Shown: positions 7,449 through 14,492 of the stretch, one piece after another | Position numbering within the stretch: position 1 is the first letter of the stretch | Layout of the letters: each line of letters begins with the position of its first letter | From: Candidatus Saccharimonadales bacterium | Lineage (GTDB): Bacteria > Patescibacteriota > Saccharimonadia > UBA4664 > SCTI01 | Direction of reading: 5' to 3' | Length of the DNA: 19,393 bases | NCBI GenBank assembly: GCA_030150485.1 | Contig: JASLFZ010000065.1 | Span: forward strand, 1 to 19,393 | Position numbers and translations under genes: made by a program | The notes under the pieces: model-generated | Told to the model about the DNA's origin: nothing | What the model saw: only the letters and a program-made list of their open reading frames with translations | Database searches by the model: none

Positions 7449-7534
7449 GGGCGAGTGGTGAAATGGTAGACACGCTAGTTTCAGGTACTAGTGAGCGCAA
7501 GCTCGTGGAGGTTCAATTCCTCTCTCGCCCACCA
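7449..7534 (+). tRNA. tRNA-Leu (anticodon CAG)
   Basis: The acceptor arm pairs perfectly (gggcgag with ctcgccc) and the genome encodes the CCA end. The anticodon stem ctagt/actag closes a 7-nt loop with CAG at positions 34-36, which reads CUG leucine codons. A long variable arm (gagcgcaagctc) marks it as a class II tRNA. The D-arm and the T-arm (gaggTTCAATtcctc) are regular. The T-rich stretch after CCA overlaps the end of the convergent YihY-family gene. Confidence 0.96.
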
Positions 7535-7538
7535 GTAA

Positions 7539-8486
7539 TTATTTTTTCTTAAACTGAACCCCGACCTGCTCATCAGGAATACGCTGTTCGCTTTTGGCGT
7601 AGGATTTGAGAGCTTTTTTGTCCTTGGCGGTAACCGGCGGCGTAAACAGGCTGCGGGGCCACAGCTTTTGGCCTCGAACCACGTTAATTTCCATCGCGTA
7701 CACGGTAATTTGAGCCTGGATGTAGAGCCACCACATCAGGCCAAGCACCAAAGCAAAGGTGCCGTACAGCGCGCTCATGTGTTGGATTTGGCGCAACACC
7801 AGAAAGCTACCGAGCGCTTGCAGGATCAGCCAAATTAAGGCTGCAATGAGCGCCCCCATGATAAGATCGTTACGCTTAACCTCGCGGGCGGTGCCGACAA
7901 TAAAGGCAATCCAGAACACGGCGGCGTTAATGATGAACGCGAGCATAAAAGCAATCAGGCGTAGCTCAAAGGCGTGGTGGCCGCCAGTGGCGTAGCCGCT
8001 TAAGGTGGTGGAAATGATCATGCCGAGGCCAATATCGACGAGGAGGCCAAGGCTGCGGAGATAAGCGGGGATGGCGGCCGGCCGATTAACCATCGGGATG
8101 CGCCAAACGTGGTTAAAGGCGTTTTGCAGTGCGCTCGCAATCCCTAGCGCGCCAAACAGGGTCAGCACGAGGCTAATCGCCAGCGTCAGGCCGGAACCGT
8201 GCAATGAGTGGATATTGCTTTGGAGCTCGTTGCCCAGTGCCGGAAAGCTGGCCAGTAATTGATTGAGGATGTGAGCACGAGCGGCAGCATTGTGGCCCAC
8301 AACCAACTTGAGCACGGTTAAGGCGACCAAAAGGAGCGGAAAGAGCGACAAAAAGGCGTAGTAAGCAATGAGGGCAGCTTGGCCGCCCGCCTGATCCTCG
8401 CCAAATTTGGCAAAGACGGCGTAGCCAAAGGCCAGTACTTTATGGCGTTGTTGGAAGTTGTCGAGTTTGTGGAGCAGCTTTTGCAT
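7539..8486 (-). CDS. YihY/BrkB family inner membrane protein
   Basis: A 315-residue membrane protein of the YihY/virulence factor BrkB family, once annotated as RNase BN but now regarded as a membrane protein of unclear function. Family marks are AALIAYYAFLSLFPLLLV near residue 40, the GALGIASALQNAFNHVWRIP segment, a later LIMGALIAALIWLILQALG helix, and the closing LYGTFALVLGLMWWLYIQAQ before an AMEINVV motif. About six membrane helices are seen. The C-terminal tail of about 45 residues is lysine-rich and cytosolic. The ATG at 8486 is chosen because the family begins with a short LHKLDNF-type helix there; the upstream in-frame stretch overlaps the neighbouring gene and has no membrane character. 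TACAAT preceded by TGG lies 13 nt before this ATG. It ends 4 nt from tRNA-Leu. Confidence 0.9.
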   Translation of the reverse strand: MQKLLHKLDNFQQRHKVLAFGYAVFAKFGEDQAGGQAALIAYYAFLSLFPLLLVALTVLKLVVGHNAAARAHILNQLLASFPALGNELQSNIHSLHGSGLTLAISLVLTLFGALGIASALQNAFNHVWRIPMVNRPAAIPAYLRSLGLLVDIGLGMIISTTLSGYATGGHHAFELRLIAFMLAFIINAAVFWIAFIVGTAREVKRNDLIMGALIAALIWLILQALGSFLVLRQIQHMSALYGTFALVLGLMWWLYIQAQITVYAMEINVVRGQKLWPRSLFTPPVTAKDKKALKSYAKSEQRIPDEQVGVQFKKK

Positions 8487-8499
8487 AGCGGTTAGCTTG

Positions 8500-8505
8500 A
8501 TTGTA
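8500..8505 (-). promoter_or_regulatory. Extended -10 element of the YihY-family gene
   Basis: On the minus strand, TGG precedes TACAAT at 8500-8505, 13 nt before the ATG at 8486. It implies a leader of about 6 nt without a Shine-Dalgarno, so this gene can be transcribed apart from its upstream neighbour. It also supports the short start. Confidence 0.45.
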
Positions 8506-8530
8506 CCACTCGCATAGGGCGATTGGGGGT

Positions 8531-8980
8531 CTAGCTGACGCTCAGGCTCAGTACTCGCAGCACGATGCCGATAACGGCGGCGACCAAGATCAAAGCCAAC
8601 CAAGGCGCGATGATGCCACCGACGAAGTACAGAGCCGGCTCGCCCCAAAACTGGTAGCGGCTGCGGGCGATGCGCAGGCTCTTGATGCGCTGCAGCGAAA
8701 AAGCGGCGAGGAGTGCCGGAGCGAACCCGAGAATAGCGAGCAGAGCCAGAATAACGGTGGTTCGCGGGGCGGCCGCGGTCGAGAACAGGGCCATCGCCAG
8801 ACCGACCCCTTGCAGGATCAGCGAAACCGTATTAATTAGTACAAACGTCATCAGCACGACCTTAACATAGCGCGGTATGCGCCGGCGGAACGGCTTAGAT
8901 ACCGGGCGCTCAGCCGTCGGTTGAACCAGGCGAACTTGATGGTGGGGAGCTAAAATGTCGATGCTTTTTGAGGTAGTCAT
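8531..8980 (-). CDS. Small hypothetical membrane protein (149 aa)
   Basis: An unrecognised 149-residue protein. Residues 1-40 are polar and basic, ending in RRRIPRYVK just before the first helix, which places the N-terminus in the cytosol. Three hydrophobic segments follow: about 41-66, 73-97 and 116-147, the last possibly two helices. A basic loop (RIKSLRIARSR) separates the second and third. No catalytic motif or lipobox is seen. A TATAGT-like -10 on the minus strand (9005-9010) gives a leader of about 18 nt. It lies upstream of the YihY-family gene on the same strand with a 44-nt gap, so they may share a function at the membrane. Confidence 0.72.
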   Translation of the reverse strand: MTTSKSIDILAPHHQVRLVQPTAERPVSKPFRRRIPRYVKVVLMTFVLINTVSLILQGVGLAMALFSTAAAPRTTVILALLAILGFAPALLAAFSLQRIKSLRIARSRYQFWGEPALYFVGGIIAPWLALILVAAVIGIVLRVLSLSVS

Positions 8981-9054
8981 GGTGTCACCACTTAAGAATT
9001 GATTACTATATCATAGAATTAACTTTATTACTAGAGTTATTTTGTGACGCAGGC

Positions 9055-9083
9055 TTGCAGGAAGCAATGGTACGCTCCACACT
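9055..9083 (+). promoter_or_regulatory. Promoter of the topoisomerase IB gene
   Basis: TTGCAG (9055-9060) is followed after 17 nt by CACACT (9078-9083), and the ATG comes 6 nt later at 9090, so the predicted transcript starts at or next to the start codon. A competing extended -10, TGG plus TACGCT at 9071-9076, would give a leader of about 7 nt. Confidence 0.45.
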
Positions 9084-9089
9084 ACTAGC

Positions 9090-10139
9090 ATGAACCGCGC
9101 CACCCCAGACAAAGCCCACTCTCGCCAGCTGCAGCGCAAAGCGGCCGGCAAGGGCTTTTACTACCTTGACGCCATGGGCCAGCCGGTCAAAGACCGAGAT
9201 ATTTTGGAGCGGATCCAAGCTCTGGCGATCCCACCGGCCTGGAAAGATGTAGCGATCGCGGCCAGCGCGCGAGCCAAGGTGCAAGTGACCGGCTACGACG
9301 CGGCGGGACGCAAGCAGTACATCTATAACGCGGGCTACCGGGCGCGGCAGGAGCGTAAAAAGTTCGATCGGTTGCTGGCTTTTGCCAATGCCCTGCCCAT
9401 GATGCGTCAAGTAACTAGCGAGCACCTGCGCGCTACCGGGCTGGGCCGCGAAAAGGTACTCGCCTGCATGGTGCGCTTGATCGACCAAGCTTATTTCCGG
9501 GTCGGCAACACCCAGTACGCCAAGGAGAATAACACCTACGGGCTCACAACGATGCGCAGTCGCCACCTAACGCTTGATGGCACTACTATGATTTTCGATT
9601 ATGAGGGCAAAAGCCATCAGGACCAGCACCGTGAGGTGACCGATGCACGACTGGCGAAAATCGTGGGGGAGCTTGATGATCTGCCTGGCTACGAAATTTT
9701 TAAGTACTACGATGAGGCTGGCCAGTTGGTAGATGTAAGTAGCCAGGACTTCAACGCTTACATTAAGCAAATTATGGGAGCGGATTTTAGTGCCAAAGAT
9801 TTTCGCACCTGGGCGGGCACGCTGATCGCGGCCGTGGCGCTGGCCGAGGCAAAGCAGAAGACTTCGGAAACGCAGGCCAAAAAAGAGGTCACCAAAGCGA
9901 TTAAGCACGTGGCCACCAAACTCGGAAACACGCCGGCAATTGCCAGAGCCTCGTATGTGGATCCGCGCATTATCGACCACTACCTAAACGGCTCAACCAT
10001 CAAGTGGTATTTGCAGCGGATATCTGGCTTACTGCACGAAGCCGATAAAGAGCACTTTAGCTATGAGGAAGTAGCGGTGCTAAAGTTGCTGCAGCGGCGG
10101 TTCCGTAAAGTAGTGCGGAAAGAAGCCACCACTTCGTAA
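9090..10139 (+). CDS. DNA topoisomerase IB
   Basis: A 349-residue type IB topoisomerase of the short bacterial/poxvirus kind, which relaxes supercoils by cutting one strand through a 3'-phosphotyrosine bond. The N-terminal domain (1-90) has the GFYYLDAMGQPV, IPPAWKDV and GYDAAGRKQYIYN marks. The catalytic domain has Arg137 in FRVGN, Lys174 in YEGKSHQ, Arg239 in KDFRTWAGT and Tyr289 in ARASYVDPRI, so the catalytic set appears complete. The length is usual for the bacterial family. The ATG is supported by an immediately adjacent promoter and by the family N-terminus. The following gene has its own -10 element 25 nt downstream, so this gene may be monocistronic. It would complement the gyrase and topoisomerase IA expected elsewhere. 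Confidence 0.95.
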   Translation: MNRATPDKAHSRQLQRKAAGKGFYYLDAMGQPVKDRDILERIQALAIPPAWKDVAIAASARAKVQVTGYDAAGRKQYIYNAGYRARQERKKFDRLLAFANALPMMRQVTSEHLRATGLGREKVLACMVRLIDQAYFRVGNTQYAKENNTYGLTTMRSRHLTLDGTTMIFDYEGKSHQDQHREVTDARLAKIVGELDDLPGYEIFKYYDEAGQLVDVSSQDFNAYIKQIMGADFSAKDFRTWAGTLIAAVALAEAKQKTSETQAKKEVTKAIKHVATKLGNTPAIARASYVDPRIIDHYLNGSTIKWYLQRISGLLHEADKEHFSYEEVAVLKLLQRRFRKVVRKEATTS

Positions 10140-10152
10140 TACGTCTATATGG

Positions 10153-10158
10153 TATCGT
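10153..10158 (+). promoter_or_regulatory. Extended -10 element before the 424-aa protein gene
   Basis: TGG precedes TATCGT at 10153-10158, and the ATG follows after 6 nt at 10165. The predicted transcription start coincides with the A of ATG. No Shine-Dalgarno is present. Confidence 0.4.
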
Positions 10159-10164
10159 GATCGT

Positions 10165-11439
10165 ATGGATGATGAGCGTCTAAAAATTGCTAGCCCTGAG
10201 GATAATGGAGCAGCGCCGCGGGAAAGCATGGTGCTTCATCAAGAGGCAACGCGTATGGCGGACATAGCCCATTTTTATGTGCAATTGCAGGGTGAGCGCA
10301 TAGGTGTCGCTGGTGCGACATCGCTCGAAAAACAATCAGCGGCGCGGAGTAGAACAGAGTTTATGGATGCGCTAGCGGTTTTTAGTGAGATTGCCGATGA
10401 AGATAGTGGTGGTGGCGTACTCGAGGCGATTCACCGTCGGCTGGATGCAGCCAGCAACATGGAGGATAGTGCGGAGAAGGTTCGTGAAACGGCTCGACTG
10501 ATGAAGGCGCTTGAGATGGCGACACAAGGACCCGAGAATACCGAGGGCTTGCCGCGCTATCAGGAGTGGCAGGCTCAAAGACGCAAGAGTATGCAACACT
10601 CTGCCCAACAGGACGGCCGAGAGGCAGCCGAAGCTGATGCTCGGCAGCGGGAGCCGGAGGTAGCGGAAGCGCGTGAGGCCATCATTGTGGCGCAGGTTAT
10701 GGAGCAGGCTGGGGTGGCGGTGCATGCGGCACTCCCGCGCGAGTATAACGCCAATGGCCGGGAGGGCTTCCAGATTTCGGTAGAGGCCAGGCGCCAATCG
10801 GTCGGTGGGGAGAGCTTTGGAAGAAAGATTCAGGACGACTTTCGTATTGAAGGGGCATTATCGGCCGAGTCCTTAGATCGAGTTTACGGTGACGCCGGGG
10901 TTCATGAGGCTGTGGCTTTCACCCCCGTGGAAGCACCGGTTTACGAGAACTATGAAGTGGTGGAGAGGAAAGGATTGTTTCGCCAGCAGCGGGAGGCAAG
11001 GTCGCGCATTATTGATACAAAACCGGTGACAACAGGGAGCTTAATTGAAGGAGGGGGAGAGGAGCCAGCGGTTGAGATGGTGTATCGTACGTTTGCTGGT
11101 GACGCCGTGCAGCATCCCGATTGGGCGTATCGAACCAGCGATGGGCGTACCGGCAACCTACTTGCCGTGTCACTCATACTGCCTGAGTCGGTCGCTCGTG
11201 AGCTAGAGCAGGAAGGGAGGAAGGACCCAAACGTAATTAGAAAAATTGTGGAGCAGGCGGTGCTACGGGCTACCCAAACAACACCCGAAGCTTGGCGGGC
11301 AGGCGATACATTAACCCATAGTAATCCCGTGCGGCCGCCCTATGAGGCGTGGGCAGAGGGTGGCCGCAGCCGAATGTACTTTAAAGAACCTGGTGATGAG
11401 GCAATTAGTAAAGACCGAGTAGTAGAGTTTAGCGGTTAA
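10165..11439 (+). CDS. Unrecognised soluble protein (424 aa)
   Basis: A 424-residue protein with no family I can name. There is no signal peptide or membrane helix, so it is probably cytosolic. Residues 1-200 are mostly charged helices with long Glu/Arg/Ala-rich runs (around 100-185), consistent with coiled coil. The middle (about 245-300) is more extended and proline-containing (TPVEAPVYENYEVVERKG). The last 120 residues look folded: MVYRTFAGDAVQHPDWAYRT, then an ILPESVARELEQ helix and an IRKIVEQAVLRATQTTPEAW segment. No cysteines or metal-binding clusters stand out. Base composition resembles the neighbours. The stop codon shares bases with the convergent folD stop in a TTAA palindrome. It may belong to a lineage-restricted family; no function is assigned. 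Confidence 0.8.
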   Translation: MDDERLKIASPEDNGAAPRESMVLHQEATRMADIAHFYVQLQGERIGVAGATSLEKQSAARSRTEFMDALAVFSEIADEDSGGGVLEAIHRRLDAASNMEDSAEKVRETARLMKALEMATQGPENTEGLPRYQEWQAQRRKSMQHSAQQDGREAAEADARQREPEVAEAREAIIVAQVMEQAGVAVHAALPREYNANGREGFQISVEARRQSVGGESFGRKIQDDFRIEGALSAESLDRVYGDAGVHEAVAFTPVEAPVYENYEVVERKGLFRQQREARSRIIDTKPVTTGSLIEGGGEEPAVEMVYRTFAGDAVQHPDWAYRTSDGRTGNLLAVSLILPESVARELEQEGRKDPNVIRKIVEQAVLRATQTTPEAWRAGDTLTHSNPVRPPYEAWAEGGRSRMYFKEPGDEAISKDRVVEFSG

Positions 11440-12230
11440 ATGCCGGCAGCGGCGAGCAGTTGCTCGAATAGCGTGGCGACGGTAATCGGTCCGATGCCGC
11501 CTTTAGCCGGCGTAATTTTCAGCGTCTCGTTTTTGAACAGTTCGGGATCGGCGTCGCCTACAATGGAGCCAGCATCCTCCGAGGTGCCCACGTCAATAAA
11601 GATCGTTCCATCACTGAGCATCCCTGGCTTAATGAGGCCACCGACGCCGGTAGCGCTAATCACCACTTGGGCTTGTCGGGTAGCAGCGCGCAGATCGGCC
11701 GGAGTGGTGGTTACGTCGCAGATGGTGACATTGGCACGGCGGTCTTTGAGAATCGCGGCCAGTGGGCGCCCTACTAGGCGGCCGTAGCCAACCAGCGCTA
11801 CCGGCGCGTCCTTCAGCTCAATCTTGTAATAGTCCAGCAGTTTGATGATCGCCATCGCGGTAGCGGAGTGAAAGTTGCCCTGGGGAGAAAGACCATCAAC
11901 ATCTTTGGCCGGATCAATCAGCGCTACGAGCGTATCGGCATCGGCGGCGTTGGGGATAGGCATTTGGATCATCAGCCCATGGATAGCCTTATCCTGGTTG
12001 CAGCGTTCAATGAGTGCGCGTAGCGTAGCGGCCTCGCCCGCACAGACGTGGTGGTCGACCTTGGCACCAATCGACTCACCGTAGTGCTGCTTCATCTTAA
12101 TGTAGGACGAGCTGGCTAAATTGTTACCGGCTTGAATAATAGCCAGATGAGGCGTAATGCCGCTCGCCTTAATGCGCGCGGCCTGTTCTTGGCGCAGTGA
12201 TTCAGCGACAGGCTTACCTAATAACAACAT
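11436..12230 (-). CDS. folD: Bifunctional methylene-THF dehydrogenase / methenyl-THF cyclohydrolase FolD
   Basis: A 264-residue FolD, which converts 5,10-methylene-tetrahydrofolate to 10-formyl-tetrahydrofolate in two steps. Seen motifs: the SSYIKMK segment with catalytic Lys47 (equivalent to E. coli Lys54), IQMPIP at 88-93, the DPAKDVDG signature at 107-113 and KGGIGPITVATL near the C-terminus. The nucleotide-binding loop reads GYGRLVGRP where NADP-using enzymes usually have GRSxxVGxP, so the Arg-Ser that contacts the 2'-phosphate is changed. The protein is slightly short for the family, lacking a few N-terminal residues. It is divergent from purH, whose formyltransferase uses its product, with 76 nt between starts. 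TATAAT lies 26 nt before the ATG. The stop overlaps that of the convergent 424-aa protein gene. Confidence 0.95.
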   Translation of the reverse strand: MLLLGKPVAESLRQEQAARIKASGITPHLAIIQAGNNLASSSYIKMKQHYGESIGAKVDHHVCAGEAATLRALIERCNQDKAIHGLMIQMPIPNAADADTLVALIDPAKDVDGLSPQGNFHSATAMAIIKLLDYYKIELKDAPVALVGYGRLVGRPLAAILKDRRANVTICDVTTTPADLRAATRQAQVVISATGVGGLIKPGMLSDGTIFIDVGTSEDAGSIVGDADPELFKNETLKITPAKGGIGPITVATLFEQLLAAAGI

Positions 12231-12256
12231 GACGAACCGGAGGCTAGCATATCGGC

Positions 12257-12262
12257 ATTATA
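12257..12262 (-). promoter_or_regulatory. -10 element of folD
   Basis: On the minus strand a perfect TATAAT occupies 12257-12262, implying a leader of about 19 nt. No good -35 hexamer is seen. It lies back to back with the purH promoter, so the two transcripts diverge from about 50 bp of shared DNA. Confidence 0.5.
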
Positions 12263-12270
12263 AATGAATG

Positions 12271-12300
12271 TTGCCGCCCCAGCGAGCCGGACGCTATACT
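12271..12300 (+). promoter_or_regulatory. Promoter of the purH-nadD unit
   Basis: TTGCCG (12271-12276) and TATACT (12295-12300) are separated by 18 nt. The ATG of purH follows 6 nt after the -10, so the transcript should begin at the start codon itself. This supports the start at 12307 over an in-frame ATG at 12268, which lies upstream of the promoter. Confidence 0.6.
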
Positions 12301-12306
12301 GCAGTC

Positions 12307-13884
12307 ATGCAAAAGACGGCGCTACTTTCGGTTTATAACAAGGTCGGGATTGAGGAGTTTGCGCGCGAGCTGGTAGGGCTTGGCTGGCACATTTTAGCCA
12401 GCGGCGGGACGGCCACCAAGCTCAAAGCGGCCGACATACCGGTCCAGGATGTGGCGCAGCTAGTCGGCGGCCAGGCGATTCTGGGTCACCGCGTGGTAAC
12501 GCTTTCGCGGGAGGTGCACGCCGGATTGTTGGCGCGGCCAGCGAAGGAAGATTTGGCGGAGCTCGAGCGCCTGGGCATTCCCTTTATTGACCTCGTGTGC
12601 GTCGATTTATACCCGCTCACGGCCGAGATTGCCAAGCCGAACGCAACGCGCGAGTCGGTGGTTGAGCAGACCGATATCGGTGGCCCTACCATGCTGCGTT
12701 CAGCTGCCAAGGGGCAGCGGATTGTGATTGCCGACGCAGCGACGCGCCAGGAGGTGGTGGACTGGCTGAAGGCTGGCGAGCCAGACGCGACCGATTTCCG
12801 ACGCCAGCTCGCGGCGAGAGCCGAGGCTACGGCCGCCGCCTATATTTTAGAATCGGCTCGCTATCAGGGCGAGGGTGCGTATGAGGGGGTGGTGGGCGAG
12901 CAAGTGCAGGCGGCCAAGTACGGCGAGAACGCCTGGCAGGCACCGGCGGCTTTGTATAGAACGGGAGGCGATGACGAGCTGGCTTTAGCGCGCTTTGAGC
13001 TCGTTGATGGCAGCGCTCCCAGCTACAACAACTGGGTGGATGTCGACCGTATGCTCCAAACCATAACCCACGTGGCGGCAGGATTTGAGCATAGCTTTGG
13101 GAGCGTGCCGGCGATCGCGATTGGCGTTAAGCATGGTAATGCCTGCGGAGCGGCGGTAGGTAAGGAGCCGGTAGCGGCGGTTAAAAAAATGGTGATGGGC
13201 GACCCGCGCGCCATTTTTGGTGGGCTAGTGATGCTTAATGGTATGGTTGACGCAGCGCTGGCGGAGGCGCTGCTGCACCACGGCGTAGAAACGGGGCGCC
13301 GGCTGCTCGATGGCGTGATCGCGGCCGGGTTTACGGCGGAGGCGATCGAGCTTCTCGGCCGCAAAGGCGGTAAATGCCGCTTGCTGCAGAATCCGGCTCT
13401 GGCCAAGCTAAGCGCAAAATCGCTGGATGCAGCGCAGCGCTGGCGGTACGTGCGCGGCGGCTTTCTGGCTCAACCTAACTACACCTATGTGATTGATGCG
13501 GCCGACTTCGCTCCGGCGGACGCCCAAGATCTAGTACTGGCCTGGGCAATTGGTAGCACGAGCAACTCGAATACGGTGACGTTGGTTCAGGATGGCCAAC
13601 TCCTGGGGAACGGCGTCGGCCAGCAAGACCGGGTGGGGTGCTGCGAGCTGGCCATCAAGCGCGCAACCGATGCCGGCCACAGCGTTCGGGGAGCGGCGGC
13701 TTATAGCGATAGCTTCTTTCCCTTTGCGGATGGCCCCATGGTGCTGGCCGACGGAGGCGTCAGGGCAATTTTAGCTACCAGCGGCTCGGTGCGGGACGAT
13801 GAGGTGCGTGCGGCTTGTGCGGAACGCAAGGTAGCTTTCTATACCGCGCCCGACCAGGAAGCCAGAGGCTTCTTTGGCCACTAA
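12307..13884 (+). CDS. purH: Bifunctional AICAR formyltransferase / IMP cyclohydrolase PurH
   Basis: A 525-residue PurH catalysing the last two steps of de novo purine synthesis: formyl transfer to AICAR, then ring closure to IMP. The N-terminal MGS-like domain (1-190) begins LLSVYNKVGIEEFARELVGL with the LASGGTATKL turn. The C-terminal formyltransferase has KYGENAWQ, PSYNNW, catalytic Lys275-His276 in IGVKHGNACG, SNSNTV, GVGQQDRV and YSDSFFPFADGP. In the cyclohydrolase site Tyr, Asp and Lys are kept (DLYP, QTDIGG, SAAKG), but the usual RVKTLHPK reads RVVTLSRE, losing a conserved Lys and His. The start at 12307 matches the family N-terminus and the promoter. It heads a unit with nadD (8-nt gap) and diverges from folD, which makes its formyl donor. 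Confidence 0.95.
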   Translation: MQKTALLSVYNKVGIEEFARELVGLGWHILASGGTATKLKAADIPVQDVAQLVGGQAILGHRVVTLSREVHAGLLARPAKEDLAELERLGIPFIDLVCVDLYPLTAEIAKPNATRESVVEQTDIGGPTMLRSAAKGQRIVIADAATRQEVVDWLKAGEPDATDFRRQLAARAEATAAAYILESARYQGEGAYEGVVGEQVQAAKYGENAWQAPAALYRTGGDDELALARFELVDGSAPSYNNWVDVDRMLQTITHVAAGFEHSFGSVPAIAIGVKHGNACGAAVGKEPVAAVKKMVMGDPRAIFGGLVMLNGMVDAALAEALLHHGVETGRRLLDGVIAAGFTAEAIELLGRKGGKCRLLQNPALAKLSAKSLDAAQRWRYVRGGFLAQPNYTYVIDAADFAPADAQDLVLAWAIGSTSNSNTVTLVQDGQLLGNGVGQQDRVGCCELAIKRATDAGHSVRGAAAYSDSFFPFADGPMVLADGGVRAILATSGSVRDDEVRAACAERKVAFYTAPDQEARGFFGH

Positions 13885-13892
13885 TAGGCCGT

Positions 13893-14492
13893 ATGTTGCG
13901 TAGTATTGGACTCCTTTCGGGTACCTTTGATCCTGTTCACTTAGGGCACTTAGCGCTGGCTCAGGCTGCGTTTCAGCAGCTGGGGCTGGATGAGGTGTGG
14001 CTGCTCGTCAACGCTTATCCCCAACACAAAACCGGCGTAACCCCGTTCGAGCATCGTTTAGCTATGGTACAGCTGGCAGCCAAAGGCACTGCCGGTGTGG
14101 TGGCTAATCGCGAACCGGTGCAGCGCCGGGCGCAGCGGCACTCGGTAGCGATGGCACGCGAACTGGCAGCGGACTACCCGGACAGCGCCTTTAGATTGAT
14201 CATGGGCGGCGAGGTGTTCGCCGGGCTAAATCGGTGGGATGGCTGGGAGGAGCTGCTGGGCTTGGTTTCATTTGGCGTAGCGCTGTCTGGGGGCGCGGAC
14301 ACTACCTTTATCGACACGCTCAAACAACGTATGGGCGCCTCTGCAGCCACCTTGAGCTATAAGCTAATTGAGATTCCGCCGGTGGTGATTTCATCCACCA
14401 GCATTAAACAAAAAATCCGATCCGGGCAGCCGGCGAAGGAGCTCGCCCCTGCCGTGCGCGCCTATATCCAGGAGCACGAGCTTTACCGGTAG
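13893..14492 (+). CDS. nadD: Nicotinate-nucleotide adenylyltransferase NadD
   Basis: A 199-residue NadD, which joins nicotinate mononucleotide to AMP from ATP in NAD synthesis. The nucleotidyltransferase signature GTFDPVHLGHL is at residues 10-20, with the HxGH pair His16 and His19. RLIMGGEVFAGLNRWDGWEE matches the family's LIxGxDxxxxxxxWxxxxE region with Glu in place of the usual Asp. The ISSTSIKQKI motif with basic residues near the C-terminus closes the ATP site. The ATG is 8 nt after the purH stop; a longer in-frame extension into purH lacks family similarity and was dropped. No clear Shine-Dalgarno is present, so coupling to purH is likely. The stop abuts the convergent LssY_C-domain gene with no spacer. 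Confidence 0.94.
   Translation: MLRSIGLLSGTFDPVHLGHLALAQAAFQQLGLDEVWLLVNAYPQHKTGVTPFEHRLAMVQLAAKGTAGVVANREPVQRRAQRHSVAMARELAADYPDSAFRLIMGGEVFAGLNRWDGWEELLGLVSFGVALSGGADTTFIDTLKQRMGASAATLSYKLIEIPPVVISSTSIKQKIRSGQPAKELAPAVRAYIQEHELYR

Noticed and set aside
8487..8648. N-terminal extension of the YihY-family protein
   Set aside because: It overlaps the neighbouring membrane-protein gene in another frame and has no family similarity; an extended -10 lies just before the shorter start.
12268..12306. Upstream ATG of purH giving 13 more residues
   Set aside because: It lies upstream of the promoter -35/-10 pair, and the family N-terminus begins at the ATG at 12307.
13815..13892. N-terminal extension of NadD into purH
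   Set aside because: The nucleotidyltransferase family starts just before GTFDPVHLGH, and the extension overlaps purH coding sequence.
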